A DNA stretch of 64,000 nucleotides, from the NCBI GenBank assembly GCA_012960465.1, contig DUBF01000069.1, forward strand, positions 1 to 64,000, written 5' to 3'. The translations under genes were made by a program, and so were the position numbers. The notes below the pieces were generated by a model that was not told the DNA's origin, did not search any database, and saw nothing but the letters and a program-made list of their open reading frames with translations. The stretch's first letter is position 1. Every line of letters begins with the position of its first letter. Shown piece after piece: positions 48,209 to 58,203 of this stretch. This DNA comes from Rhodospirillales bacterium (GTDB lineage: Bacteria > Pseudomonadota > Alphaproteobacteria > Rhodospirillales > UBA2165).

Positions 48209-49114
48209 ATGTCAGATGGTCGACAAACCTCTTACATTCCAAGTCACGAAAGAGTTATCCCCTCCGGAAAATTAAAAATAAATGTGGTTGAATGGGGCCA
48301 GGTTGATGCACCGCCCATTGTTATGCTCCATGGCTTGAGGGCTTACGCACAGACGTGGGATCGCGTTGCCCAGGTTTTGGCTAAGAAATACCACGTTGTA
48401 GCTCTCGATCAACGCGGTCGCGGCAAGAGCGACTGGGCTCCATCTACAGATTATTTTACACCAAATTATGTTGAAGATTTAAAGAACGTGGTTGATGGGC
48501 TTGATTTGAATAAATTTACTTTACTGGGTCACTCAATGGGAGGGGCAACAGCACTTGTATTTTCCCAGATGTATCCAGAATATCTTGATGGTCTGGTAGT
48601 TGAAGATATAGGCCCTGGTTCATCCGCCGCCTCAAGCGGTGCAGATCGAATTAAAAAAGAATTGAATAATACACCGCGGCTACTTTCATCTCGCGCCCAA
48701 GCAAAAATATTTTGGCAAAAAGCCCGCCCGGGGGCTCCCGATGAGGCTATTGAGCAGAGGCTTGAATATATGATGATCGAAGACGAAGATGGTGGGATGA
48801 GGTGGCGCTATGACCTTGAAGGTATTTCTAAGGCTCGCCTCGATGGCGATATTTCGAAAATCCCCGATCTATGGCCGCCGGTCGTAAATTTAAATGTACC
48901 TACGTTGGTACTGCGTGGCGAGAATTCTGACTTTCTATCTAAGGAGGTTATGTCGGAAATGGCCCAACGAAATTTAAACATAAGCGCGTTCGAGATTTCC
49001 GGGGCTTCACATTACATTCACGACGATAATTTTGATGAGTTCATGACCAGGCTTGAGCCATTTTTGGAAGAGCTATCTCAAACGCGTTTGTCGAAAAAGC
49101 GGAGCTCAAAATGA
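48209..49114 (+). CDS. Alpha/beta hydrolase
   Basis: 301 aa; VMLHGLRAYAQTWD, LDQRGRGKSDWA, LLGHSMGGATALVFS. Confidence 0.9.
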   Translation: MSDGRQTSYIPSHERVIPSGKLKINVVEWGQVDAPPIVMLHGLRAYAQTWDRVAQVLAKKYHVVALDQRGRGKSDWAPSTDYFTPNYVEDLKNVVDGLDLNKFTLLGHSMGGATALVFSQMYPEYLDGLVVEDIGPGSSAASSGADRIKKELNNTPRLLSSRAQAKIFWQKARPGAPDEAIEQRLEYMMIEDEDGGMRWRYDLEGISKARLDGDISKIPDLWPPVVNLNVPTLVLRGENSDFLSKEVMSEMAQRNLNISAFEISGASHYIHDDNFDEFMTRLEPFLEELSQTRLSKKRSSK

Positions 49115-50664
49115 ATGGGGCCCAGGTATTAATGTCAAGCGCCAGCGCTGCTGGCATTGATGTGTGTTTTTCAAATCCCGGCACCACAGAACTGGCGATG
49201 ATAGAAGCGCTTGATAAAAACAAAACTATTCGTCCGGTTTTATCACTTTTTGAAGGCGTGTGCAGCGGCGCCGCCGATGGGTTTGGTCGTATGCTTGGGC
49301 GGCCGGCTATGACACTTCTTCATCTTGGGCCAGGTTTTGCCAATGCTATAGCAAATTTGCATAACGCCCGGCGTGCTCATTCACCCATCTTGAATATTAT
49401 TGGTGATCATGCAACATGGCACGTTGACTACGATCCACCCTTAGCAAGTGACATCGCCTCTTTGGCGCAGCCGGTATCTGATTGGTTTGCCTATGCTTCC
49501 AGCGCGGACGACTGTACAACAAAAATAAATGAAGGTTTGGAAGTTTGTGCGACGGCACCTGGCAAAATTTCAACACTTGTTGTCCCCACTGATGTTCAGG
49601 AAGCCAAATCTGAGATTTCCGATGGAATACAGCCAAACGATTTCCAGCCAAATTGGAAGTTTAGTGGAAAGAAAGTGGAGCAGCTGGCAAAACGCCTCTC
49701 TGATACCAACGGTGAAGTTATAATTTTGCTGGGAACAAAGGCCCTTACGGAACGAGGACAGAATGCTGCCGATAGGGTCGCAGTCAAATTGAATGCGAAG
49801 ATTTACGCGGAGACCTTTCCTGCACGTTGGGATCGAGGCGCTCATATTTCTGTGCCCGAGCGGTTCCCTTATTTTCCGGAGATTGGTTTAGAAGTATTAA
49901 AAAATGCCAAAACAATTATTCTTGTTGGAGTAAAGGCGCCAGTTGCATATTTTGGGGTTACTGGGGTGCCAAGCAAACTGTTTCCCGAGGACGCTCTTTA
50001 TGAACTTGCTTCGGTCGCTGAAGATGCAGAAGGCGCGATACTAGCATTAGCGGAAGCAATTGGCGCTACGAATATTAAAACGTCCTCTGATTGGGAGCCT
50101 CCCAGACAACCCGACTTGAAACGGCCGCTTGATGTACAGTCTTGCGGGGAAATGGTCGCTTATTTGTTACCAGAAAACTCAATTGCGATGGTTGAAGGGG
50201 CTACATCTACGCCGCCCTTTTATACGGCGTCTCCCGCAGGAGCACCTCATACACTTATCACCAACACCGGAGGAGCTATTGGTCAGGGAATGCCAGTTGC
50301 AACCGGTGCAGCTATTGCCTGTCCGGAGCGTAAGGTTATCAATCTGCAGGCGGATGGATCTGGCGCCTATACCGTTCAAGCCCTTTGGACGCAGGCAAGG
50401 GAACAATTAAACGTTGTCACCATACTATGTTCCAATCGTAAATATGGAATATTGCGCGTTGAATTTGAGCGCGCTGGAATTGATCCGACCGCTCGGATAA
50501 CGGATCAAATGACCAGTCTTGATAATCCGCCCTTGAATTGGGTAGCCCTTGCTAATGGATTTGGCGTGCCGGCATGTAAGGTAAATACTCTTGAGGAATT
50601 ACACACCAATCTTATTCGTGCGATCGCCGAACCAGGCCCCTATCTGATCGAAGTGCCTATGTGA
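49111..50664 (+). CDS. Acetolactate synthase large subunit-like TPP enzyme
   Basis: 517 aa; CFSNPGTTELAMIEALD, SLFEGVCSGAADGFGRMLGRPAMTLLHLGPG, LQADGSGAYTVQALWTQAREQLNVVTILCSN. Confidence 0.9.
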   Translation: MNGAQVLMSSASAAGIDVCFSNPGTTELAMIEALDKNKTIRPVLSLFEGVCSGAADGFGRMLGRPAMTLLHLGPGFANAIANLHNARRAHSPILNIIGDHATWHVDYDPPLASDIASLAQPVSDWFAYASSADDCTTKINEGLEVCATAPGKISTLVVPTDVQEAKSEISDGIQPNDFQPNWKFSGKKVEQLAKRLSDTNGEVIILLGTKALTERGQNAADRVAVKLNAKIYAETFPARWDRGAHISVPERFPYFPEIGLEVLKNAKTIILVGVKAPVAYFGVTGVPSKLFPEDALYELASVAEDAEGAILALAEAIGATNIKTSSDWEPPRQPDLKRPLDVQSCGEMVAYLLPENSIAMVEGATSTPPFYTASPAGAPHTLITNTGGAIGQGMPVATGAAIACPERKVINLQADGSGAYTVQALWTQAREQLNVVTILCSNRKYGILRVEFERAGIDPTARITDQMTSLDNPPLNWVALANGFGVPACKVNTLEELHTNLIRAIAEPGPYLIEVPM

Positions 50665-50819
50665 AATCCCCGACTTAGAACGAGTTGTCTATTTTCTTAG
50701 AGACTTTTATTACCTTTAAAAATCAACCTATTTAGGCCTAATATTAAGCCATAGACTTCATTTATACTAGTATGTTAGTATAATCCTAAAATCGCATTCT
50801 ATAATATGGCGGGAAAACA

Positions 50820-52280
50820 ATGGCTATACGCACGGGCAAGGAATATCAGCAGGGTTTAGGCGAGAAACCTCGTGACGTTTGGATAAATGGCGAACATATA
50901 ACAAATGTTTTAGAGCACCCAGTTTTTGCTGCTTCTATTAAGGAAATTGCAAAATTATACGACCTGCAACACGATCCAGAATTTCATGACACTATGACTT
51001 TCAAAAGTCCTTCCACAGGTGACCCTGTTGCAACAGGTTTTTTACCACCTAGGTCTGCCGAAGACATCAAAAAACGTTCAGCTACATTTAAAATTATTGC
51101 CAATGCGACATTTGGGATGATGGGGCGCACGCAGGATTATTTGTCTACGATGCTTATGAGTTTTGCAGAATCCCCGCATCTTTTTGACAAATGCGGTCCC
51201 GAATATACAGAAAGATTAACTAATTATTTCGAATATGTCCGCGAAAATGATCTGTTTCTGACCCATGCATTAATTCCACCACAATCAGATAGGTCAAAAG
51301 CTTCCTCAAAACAGGAGGAAGAGTTCCTGCATATGGGGGTGGCAGAAGAAACGAATGAAGGAGTTATAATCCGGGGCGCGCGCATGTTAGCTACCCTTGC
51401 TCCTGTTGCGGATGAACTGTTGGTCTATAGTTTGCCAGGGTTAAAACCTGAAGACGTAAGGCATTCGATTATGTTTTCAATTCCTATTGATAGCCAAGGC
51501 CTCAAGATTATATGCCGTCGTCCCTACTCTACCGGACAACATAATGTTTTTGACCACCCTTTAGCTGCCCGTTACGAAGAGTCCGATGCCGTCATCGTTT
51601 TTAACGATGTATTAGTTCCCTGGGATCGCGTATTTATTTATAATGATGTCGACGCATCTAATGATCTTTATACAAAAAGTTTCGTACGCCAGCATGCAGC
51701 TCACCAAACCGCAGTGCGCGGGGTCGCAAAAATATCATTAGCTGTCGGCACGGCTATTCATCTCGCACGTTCAATTAAAATAGATCAATTTTTAGGCGTG
51801 CAAGAGAAACTCGGTAAATGCATTAGCGCTCTCGAGATGATAAAAGGGTGTTTACTGGCAGCCGAAACAAATATCGTCACTAATGACAAAGGCCAGGTCT
51901 ATTGTGCGCTTGAGCCTCTATTGGCTATTCGTAATTTCATGCCGAGGGCCTACCCTGAAGTTATTGACATCCTAAGAGAGCTTGGAGCTGGCGGGCTCAC
52001 GATGAACCCGTCCAAAGATGATATTGATTCTGCAGAAATTGGACCAGATATTTTAAAATATTACGTTGGTGCAGGAGATATGACGGCCCCAGACAGAATA
52101 TCACTGTTTAATTTAGCGTGGGATCTTACGGGAGATGCATTCGGAATGCGCCAACTACAATATGAACGATATTACTCAGGAGATCCTATACGGAATCTTG
52201 CGAATACATATTTGGGGTACAACGGTGAAGACTGTCTAACCTTGGTCGAAGAAGCACTTGAGAGTGCCAGAGATGACTAG
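50820..52280 (+). CDS. HpaB-family (4-hydroxyphenylacetate 3-monooxygenase-like) flavin-dependent oxygenase
   Basis: 486 aa; RTGKEYQQGLGEKPRDVWINGEHITNVLEHPVF, ALIPPQSDRSKAS, GARMLATLAPVADELLVYS, FNLAWDLTGDAFGMRQLQYERYYSGDP. Confidence 0.9.
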   Translation: MAIRTGKEYQQGLGEKPRDVWINGEHITNVLEHPVFAASIKEIAKLYDLQHDPEFHDTMTFKSPSTGDPVATGFLPPRSAEDIKKRSATFKIIANATFGMMGRTQDYLSTMLMSFAESPHLFDKCGPEYTERLTNYFEYVRENDLFLTHALIPPQSDRSKASSKQEEEFLHMGVAEETNEGVIIRGARMLATLAPVADELLVYSLPGLKPEDVRHSIMFSIPIDSQGLKIICRRPYSTGQHNVFDHPLAARYEESDAVIVFNDVLVPWDRVFIYNDVDASNDLYTKSFVRQHAAHQTAVRGVAKISLAVGTAIHLARSIKIDQFLGVQEKLGKCISALEMIKGCLLAAETNIVTNDKGQVYCALEPLLAIRNFMPRAYPEVIDILRELGAGGLTMNPSKDDIDSAEIGPDILKYYVGAGDMTAPDRISLFNLAWDLTGDAFGMRQLQYERYYSGDPIRNLANTYLGYNGEDCLTLVEEALESARDD

Positions 52281-52344
52281 AGCCTCTCACTTAGAAGTAG
52301 AAACTTTTTATGATTGATCAGGGCCAATGAGAAAGTGAAGATTA

Positions 52345-52986
52345 ATGAACCGTAGTGGCATAGCTTTAGAGACAATTCGTTCTCGAATATTTTCTGGTAA
52401 TTTGCGGCCGGGAGATAACATATCGATTCCCAACCTCGCTAAAGAATTAGGTATTAGTCGTCAACCTCTCAATGAAGCGTTAAAACAATTAGAAACAATG
52501 AAAATTGTCGAGATAATCCCGCAAGTTGGATCCACTGTTATTACACCGAAGAAGGATGACGTCATAAATTTTCTGTATATATTTTCAGCGATTGAGGCAG
52601 CCATATTTGCACGGGTAGCGGAAATAGCACAGCCGGCAGAACTTGAGAACTTAGGCGAGCTCATTACTGATGACTATAAAAAATGGACTGAAGCTCAAAC
52701 GAACGAAGATAAATCTGAAATTTATCGGCGTCATAATCGGAATTTCCATACGGGAGTGCATACTGCAGCAGGATCTTCAGTCATGACAGATATTTCCTAT
52801 CCACTTTGGGATAGAATGGATTTTTACATCACAGTTGCTATTGGAGCACATTCATTTGCACCAAGATTACCCGATGCATTCGACGAACACAGGGAGATCC
52901 TAGCGGCGATGCATTCTATGGATATTGATAAAGTACGGCAGCTAACTGAACGACACGTACAATCTTTTATTAAAGAAATTTCTTAA
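52345..52986 (+). CDS. GntR family regulator (FadR-type)
   Basis: 213 aa; IRSRIFSGNLRPGDNISIPNLAKELGISRQPLNEALKQLE and FCD-type C-terminal domain. Confidence 0.9.
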   Translation: MNRSGIALETIRSRIFSGNLRPGDNISIPNLAKELGISRQPLNEALKQLETMKIVEIIPQVGSTVITPKKDDVINFLYIFSAIEAAIFARVAEIAQPAELENLGELITDDYKKWTEAQTNEDKSEIYRRHNRNFHTGVHTAAGSSVMTDISYPLWDRMDFYITVAIGAHSFAPRLPDAFDEHREILAAMHSMDIDKVRQLTERHVQSFIKEIS

Positions 52987-53116
52987 CTTACGGGTTTGGA
53001 ACAGCCCAACGTTTTAAAAGTAGCAGCTATATTTTCTAATTCCAGTTTGAATTTTTACCAGATATAATTTGCGAAGGTGTTTTTTAAAAGTAGCTTTAAG
53101 ACAAAAGGGGGATATC

Positions 53117-53914
53117 ATGCACGTGGACCTGACAGGTTGCACAGCCTTAATAACTGGCGGGAGTATGGGTATTGGTCGGTCGGTGGCCGAGACAATGGCC
53201 CAGGAAGGGATAAACGTAGCAATCTGCGCTCGCAGTCAAACCAAACTTGATGAGACTGCGGCAGATATCAATTCAAAAGGCTACGGTGGGCGTGTCATTG
53301 CCATACCTTTAGATACCACCGACTGGTCATCGGTGAAGTCGGGTGTTGATAAAGTTATCTCTGAGTTTGATCATCTTGATATACTGATCAATGGAGCTGC
53401 GGCACCAGGAGGCCTTGTACGAAATGAAATCGATCTTGCTGAAGATACCGCACTCCTGACGGATTTAGACACAAAAGTTATTGGTTACTTTCGAATGGTG
53501 AAAGCCTGCATTCCACATATGCGCAAACGCAAATTTGGCCGAATTATAAATATTGGAGGAATGACAGGTCGCGGCACCATGGCCTTAAGTGGGATGCGTA
53601 ATGCCGCACTTAGCCACTTTACCAAGACATTGTCCGACATTACCGGTCCAAATGGGATTACTGTTAATATTATTCACCCTGGCTTGGTCGAGACCCCACA
53701 CATCCATGAACTCTATGAGATGCGAGCTAAGAAAGAGAATAGAAAACCAGAAGAGGTGGAACAAGAATATATTGATAGAACGCCAATTAGGCGTCTGTTA
53801 CTGCCAGAAGAAATTGGCCACCTAATTATATTTCTATGTTCACCTTTAGCTGGAGGCATAACAGGTGAATCTATAGGTTTAGATGGTGGTATTTCTCGTT
53901 ATATTTCGCTCTAA
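53117..53914 (+). CDS. SDR family oxidoreductase
   Basis: ALITGGSMGIGRSVAETMA, NGAAAPGG, GRIINIGGMTGRG; likely ATG at 53117 (ORF track starts at 53069). Confidence 0.92.
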   Translation: MHVDLTGCTALITGGSMGIGRSVAETMAQEGINVAICARSQTKLDETAADINSKGYGGRVIAIPLDTTDWSSVKSGVDKVISEFDHLDILINGAAAPGGLVRNEIDLAEDTALLTDLDTKVIGYFRMVKACIPHMRKRKFGRIINIGGMTGRGTMALSGMRNAALSHFTKTLSDITGPNGITVNIIHPGLVETPHIHELYEMRAKKENRKPEEVEQEYIDRTPIRRLLLPEEIGHLIIFLCSPLAGGITGESIGLDGGISRYISL

Positions 53915-53954
53915 AAATATATTTTGTACTGAGACTAAATAAGGTGATCTCAAT

Positions 53955-54956
53955 ATGACTGCTAATCAAACGTTGCTAGTAGCGACATGCGGACAAGGTA
54001 TTCTTAAAACTACCGATAAAGGAAAGACTTGGACCCGGCTGCCTATCTTTCAAGACATTGAATACGACGATATCGTTCGGACACTAGATATTCACCCAAC
54101 AGAGCCGGCTACAATATTTGCGGGCTTCCAGCATGGCGTCGCGAAGTCCGTCGACGCCGGGCAGACATGGCATCGACTTTCATCATTTATAGACAACTAC
54201 GCCATTTGGAAACTTGTTGTTGATCCGCAAAATCCCGATAATATTTATGTGGGCACGGGCGCACCAACGCGGGCAATTGCAGCAAGGTCAAGAGATGGCG
54301 GAAAAACTTTTGAGCGTTTATCTCTTTCATTTCCAGAACATTGTGCTGGTGTCTCCAAACCCCGCCTTTTAGCGATGGCTATAGATCCCGAGGAACCTAA
54401 TAATATATGGGCTGGCGTGGAAGAAGGGGGGCTCTATCATAGCCAGGATAGCGGCGATAGCTGGCGACGCATTGATACCGAAATAAAGGGGAAAGATGCA
54501 ATGAATAGTGATATTCACGATATAGTGGTCGTCCCAGGCTCACCCAAACGTATTATCGTATCAACCGTTATAGCGGTGCATATCTCAGAGGATAATGGGG
54601 AAACGTGGAATTGCACTATCGCTAAAGAGCAGTTTGGCTATCGTTATTCGAGGAACGTAGCCACAATAAAAGATGGAACGGGCACTTTACTTCATGCTGT
54701 TTCAGATAGTACGCCTGGTACCATTGGCTTGGTTCATCGTTCTACGGATGGCGGTAAAAACTGGAAAGCTGTAGATCTAGAAACCAAACCCAAATCCTGC
54801 CCTTGGGCGTTCGGCCTTAACCCAAAAGACCCTAAACATGTTTTAATGGGCACAAAGTTCGGCGAATTATACGAAAGTAAGGACGCAGGTCAGACATTTA
54901 AGAAACACTGGCGTGAGTTTAGTGAAATCTGTGCTCTCGCTTGGGTTCCTGTATAG
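53955..54956 (+). CDS. Asp-box (BNR)-type beta-propeller protein without signal peptide
   Basis: 333 aa; repeated TDKGKTWTRL, SVDAGQTWHRL, SRDGGKTFERL, SQDSGDSWRRI, SEDNGETWNCT, STDGGKNWKAV, SKDAGQTFKKH. Confidence 0.88.
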   Translation: MTANQTLLVATCGQGILKTTDKGKTWTRLPIFQDIEYDDIVRTLDIHPTEPATIFAGFQHGVAKSVDAGQTWHRLSSFIDNYAIWKLVVDPQNPDNIYVGTGAPTRAIAARSRDGGKTFERLSLSFPEHCAGVSKPRLLAMAIDPEEPNNIWAGVEEGGLYHSQDSGDSWRRIDTEIKGKDAMNSDIHDIVVVPGSPKRIIVSTVIAVHISEDNGETWNCTIAKEQFGYRYSRNVATIKDGTGTLLHAVSDSTPGTIGLVHRSTDGGKNWKAVDLETKPKSCPWAFGLNPKDPKHVLMGTKFGELYESKDAGQTFKKHWREFSEICALAWVPV

Positions 54957-55042
54957 AAATCTTATCGAAAGTTCGAATAAAATAGTCATCAAATAATAAT
55001 ATATGGGTGTTAAAAAAATAACGGTCTGGAAAGGATGATATT

Positions 55043-55522
55043 ATGGCTAACATGGAATTAAATGCACCGCCAAATTATCGTGGTCTTGCTCATATCGCGC
55101 TTGTGGTGACTGACCCGGAAAAATCAGCGGATTGGTACGAAGATGTTTTAGGCCTAAAATGCGTCGTCCGTGCGGCAACTGGCTGTTTCATGTCTTTCGC
55201 AGGAAGGCATCATGATATTGCATTAATTAAAGCGCGGGCTGAACATGTACCCTGGTCTGTTGGCCTTCATCATGTTTCTATGCAAATCGAAGGAGGCACC
55301 GAGGAAATTAAACGCCTTCATTCACGGTTAATAAGTAAAGGAGTGCAAATTGACAGGGTTGTTGATCATTCCGTTGGTTGGGGTCTTTACTTCTATGATC
55401 CGGATGGCAATCGGCTCGAATTCTTTTATGAGCGCCCTAACTTAAGTCTGGAAGAGGGCCAAAAAATATTTCGCGAGGCAGAAGCCCCCTCAAGGTCAAT
55501 TGATATCTCCGAATTAGGATAA
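55043..55522 (+). CDS. VOC family (glyoxalase/extradiol dioxygenase-like) protein
   Basis: 159 aa; GLAHIALVVTDPEKSADWYEDVLGLK, GLYFYDPDGNRLEFFYE. Confidence 0.92.
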   Translation: MANMELNAPPNYRGLAHIALVVTDPEKSADWYEDVLGLKCVVRAATGCFMSFAGRHHDIALIKARAEHVPWSVGLHHVSMQIEGGTEEIKRLHSRLISKGVQIDRVVDHSVGWGLYFYDPDGNRLEFFYERPNLSLEEGQKIFREAEAPSRSIDISELG

Positions 55523-55537
55523 ATATTAGAGTATATC

Positions 55538-56317
55538 ATGGTTCTTGAACTACTATTTCTCTTCATAGCCGGGTTCCTTGGGGGCACACTTAATTCTATT
55601 GCAGGCGGTGGAACATTCATTACATTCCCAGCTCTCTTATTTGTAGGCGTGCCGCCAATTATTGCAAATGCCACGAATACATTTGCATCATGCTCTGGCT
55701 ATGTCAGCGGCACTTACGCATTTCGCGATGATCTTCAATCGTATAAAAGCGAATTACCTAAGTTTATAATTTTGAGTTTTTTAGGTGGGATTTTAGGGGC
55801 CTGGTTACTGCTCCAAACCCCCGAACGCATTTTTAACGGAATAATTCCCTGGTTAATGTTAATCGCTACATTTATTTTTGCTTATGGAACAAAAATAAAT
55901 GAACTACTTGGACAATTAGCTGATAAAAACAAACATATTTCTATCATCGGTAAGATTGTTAAGCCTCTTTTGCTGTTGCTCGTATGTTTTTATGGCGGTT
56001 TTTTCAATGCCGGGCTTGGAATTATTTGTTTAAGTTATCTCGCACTTTGTGGTTATACAGATATCAATGCCATGAACGGCTTAAAACTTCTAATTTCATC
56101 TTGTGTCTCTGTCGTAGCAATCGGTTTGTTTGCCTATAATGGGTCAATTGCCTGGAGCCAAGGCACCGCCGTTCTCATTGGAACTCTGACAGGAGGTTAT
56201 CTAGCAGCTAGAATTTCGCGCTATCTCCCACAAAGTTATATAAAAACTTTTGTTATTTTGATCGGTATTTTCGTTACATTATACTTTTTTTATAACTTCT
56301 ACTGGCCGAAAACCTAA
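55538..56317 (+). CDS. TauE/SafE family membrane protein
   Basis: 259 aa; FIAGFLGGTLNSIAGGGTFITFPALLFVGVPPIIANATNTFA. Confidence 0.9.
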   Translation: MVLELLFLFIAGFLGGTLNSIAGGGTFITFPALLFVGVPPIIANATNTFASCSGYVSGTYAFRDDLQSYKSELPKFIILSFLGGILGAWLLLQTPERIFNGIIPWLMLIATFIFAYGTKINELLGQLADKNKHISIIGKIVKPLLLLLVCFYGGFFNAGLGIICLSYLALCGYTDINAMNGLKLLISSCVSVVAIGLFAYNGSIAWSQGTAVLIGTLTGGYLAARISRYLPQSYIKTFVILIGIFVTLYFFYNFYWPKT

Positions 56318-56484
56318 AAAATCTCGATTTCCTTGAGTTTTCTTCTAAGTTGTTCAAGTCTTTTATCCCAGCGCACTTGCTTTTCAAATCTGGCGACAGC
56401 TTGCGCAACATCATCTTTTTAAATTACTTTCACCAAACGCCCATATTTGTTAGAAAAATATACTAGAAAAGGAATGATATTTTT

Positions 56485-57492
56485 ATGGCCGCTATCTCTT
56501 TTCCACTTGAGGAAATTTATCAACTTATTAAATCGGTTATGCTATCCAATGGATGTGATGAGCCTAACGCTGTAGCGCTTGCTGATATCATGACGCGAGC
56601 TGAGCGGGATGGATCACATTCACATGGGCTATTTCGTGTGCCAGGTTATGTCAAAGCGTTACGGAGTGGAAAAGTTGATGGCAAAGCTAAACCGAAAGTT
56701 GAAAAAATAACTCCTGCAATTATCAAAGTAAATGGACATGGTTGTTTTGCTCCAATCGCTCAATCAGTTGGCCTGCCAGCGCTTGTTGAAGCAACAAAAG
56801 AGATTGGAATAGGAGCACTGACATTAACTGGTATACACCATTTTGCAGCGTTATGGCCCGAGACAGAATATCTCGCTGATAATGGGCTTGTTGGTATTGC
56901 CTGCACCGCCTACATGCCTTCCGTGGCACCGGCAGGATCAAAAACCGCACTATTTGGAACAAACCCTATCTCCTTTGCTTGGCCTCGCCCAGGAGGAACT
57001 CCCATTGTATACGATATGGCAACAGCATCGATGGCTTTGGGTGATGTTCAAATAGCTCTTCGAGATGGTCGGAAGGTGCCAGAGGGAACAGGACTAAACG
57101 CCAAAGGTGAACCCTCAACAGATCCAGCTGAAATTATAAAGGGCGTCTTATTGCCATTTGGTGGCTATAAGGGCTCAGCGATTTCATTAATGGTTGAATT
57201 GCTGGCAGCAGGTTTAACCGGGGAGCAATTTAGCTATGAAGCAAAAGAGAATGATAATGGTGACGGTGGGCCACCCCGTGGAGGGGAGATTGTTCTTAGC
57301 ATGTCGCCAGATATTATTGCTGGATCTGAATGGCAACAACACGTAGAAAAATTTGCTAATAAAATGTCAGCTATGGAGGGAGTGCGTTTGCCGGGTGCTC
57401 GACGTCATAAAAATCGTCTTGATATAGGAACTAGGAAAATAGATTCCGCTCTTCTCAAAACAATCCGTGAGCTTGGTACTAGTAACACTTAG
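56485..57492 (+). CDS. Ldh_2-type malate/L-lactate dehydrogenase family oxidoreductase
   Basis: 335 aa; ERDGSHSHGLFRVPGYVKAL, GIHHFAALWPETEYLADNG, FGGYKGSAISLMVELLAAGLTG. Confidence 0.92.
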   Translation: MAAISFPLEEIYQLIKSVMLSNGCDEPNAVALADIMTRAERDGSHSHGLFRVPGYVKALRSGKVDGKAKPKVEKITPAIIKVNGHGCFAPIAQSVGLPALVEATKEIGIGALTLTGIHHFAALWPETEYLADNGLVGIACTAYMPSVAPAGSKTALFGTNPISFAWPRPGGTPIVYDMATASMALGDVQIALRDGRKVPEGTGLNAKGEPSTDPAEIIKGVLLPFGGYKGSAISLMVELLAAGLTGEQFSYEAKENDNGDGGPPRGGEIVLSMSPDIIAGSEWQQHVEKFANKMSAMEGVRLPGARRHKNRLDIGTRKIDSALLKTIRELGTSNT

Positions 57493-57533
57493 AAAACTGA
57501 AGGCAAAATAGTGGCTTGAAATAGTATTGTGCG

Positions 57534-58190
57534 TCAATCATCATCAATTGAATTTGCCCCAGCCCCTGTGGAACGGGATTGCTCTGTCGATGGTGCATAA
57601 GTTTTACCAGCAAACGTGTTGAACACATTAATGCAACCGCCATAACAATCAGGTAATCTTAAAGGTGGTCCTTTAAGCTCAAAATTAGGCGGCGCCTTAC
57701 TAACAGGCCTAATGAAACACTCGGCTTCATCCAATAATAAGGCGTTGGAAAAATCTAAATATGATAGTAATTTTTCCTTCCCTAAAGCAACTGAAATAAA
57801 AAAATTCCCTACATAAAGTCCATACCCTTCTGGCGCACTTGTTGAAACAAATGGAAGCAAAAGTAAAGGTTGCCGTATAAGTCCCAGAGACCCCTCAGTA
57901 TTTACACTTGTTGGAATTTTGATCGCCCCGTCAGAAATGGCCGTTCCAATGATAAAGGGACAATATGGAATAGTGTTGTCTTCGTATAGTATTCCTGTCC
58001 ATTTTGGGAATAATGAATTTTGTAACTGATACCAGCTAAGGTAGCGACATAAAGCTGATACGCCGGGTAGACCGCGAGCCTGAAGCCAAACTACGGCCTC
58101 ACTTGCTTCTTCTGCTAACCCCCATGTCATGCCAGCACCACGCGCAGCTTTTAAAGCTAAGGCTCCAGTTTCGCCTAATGACCAGCTCAC
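57534..58190 (-). CDS. Uncharacterised protein, possibly DUF3726 family
   Basis: 218 aa; MSWSLGETGALALKAARGAGMTWGLAEEASEAVVWLQARGLPG; family name from memory. Confidence 0.55.
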   Translation of the reverse strand: MSWSLGETGALALKAARGAGMTWGLAEEASEAVVWLQARGLPGVSALCRYLSWYQLQNSLFPKWTGILYEDNTIPYCPFIIGTAISDGAIKIPTSVNTEGSLGLIRQPLLLLPFVSTSAPEGYGLYVGNFFISVALGKEKLLSYLDFSNALLLDEAECFIRPVSKAPPNFELKGPPLRLPDCYGGCINVFNTFAGKTYAPSTEQSRSTGAGANSIDDD

Positions 58191-58203
58191 TCTAACGGTA
58201 CTC

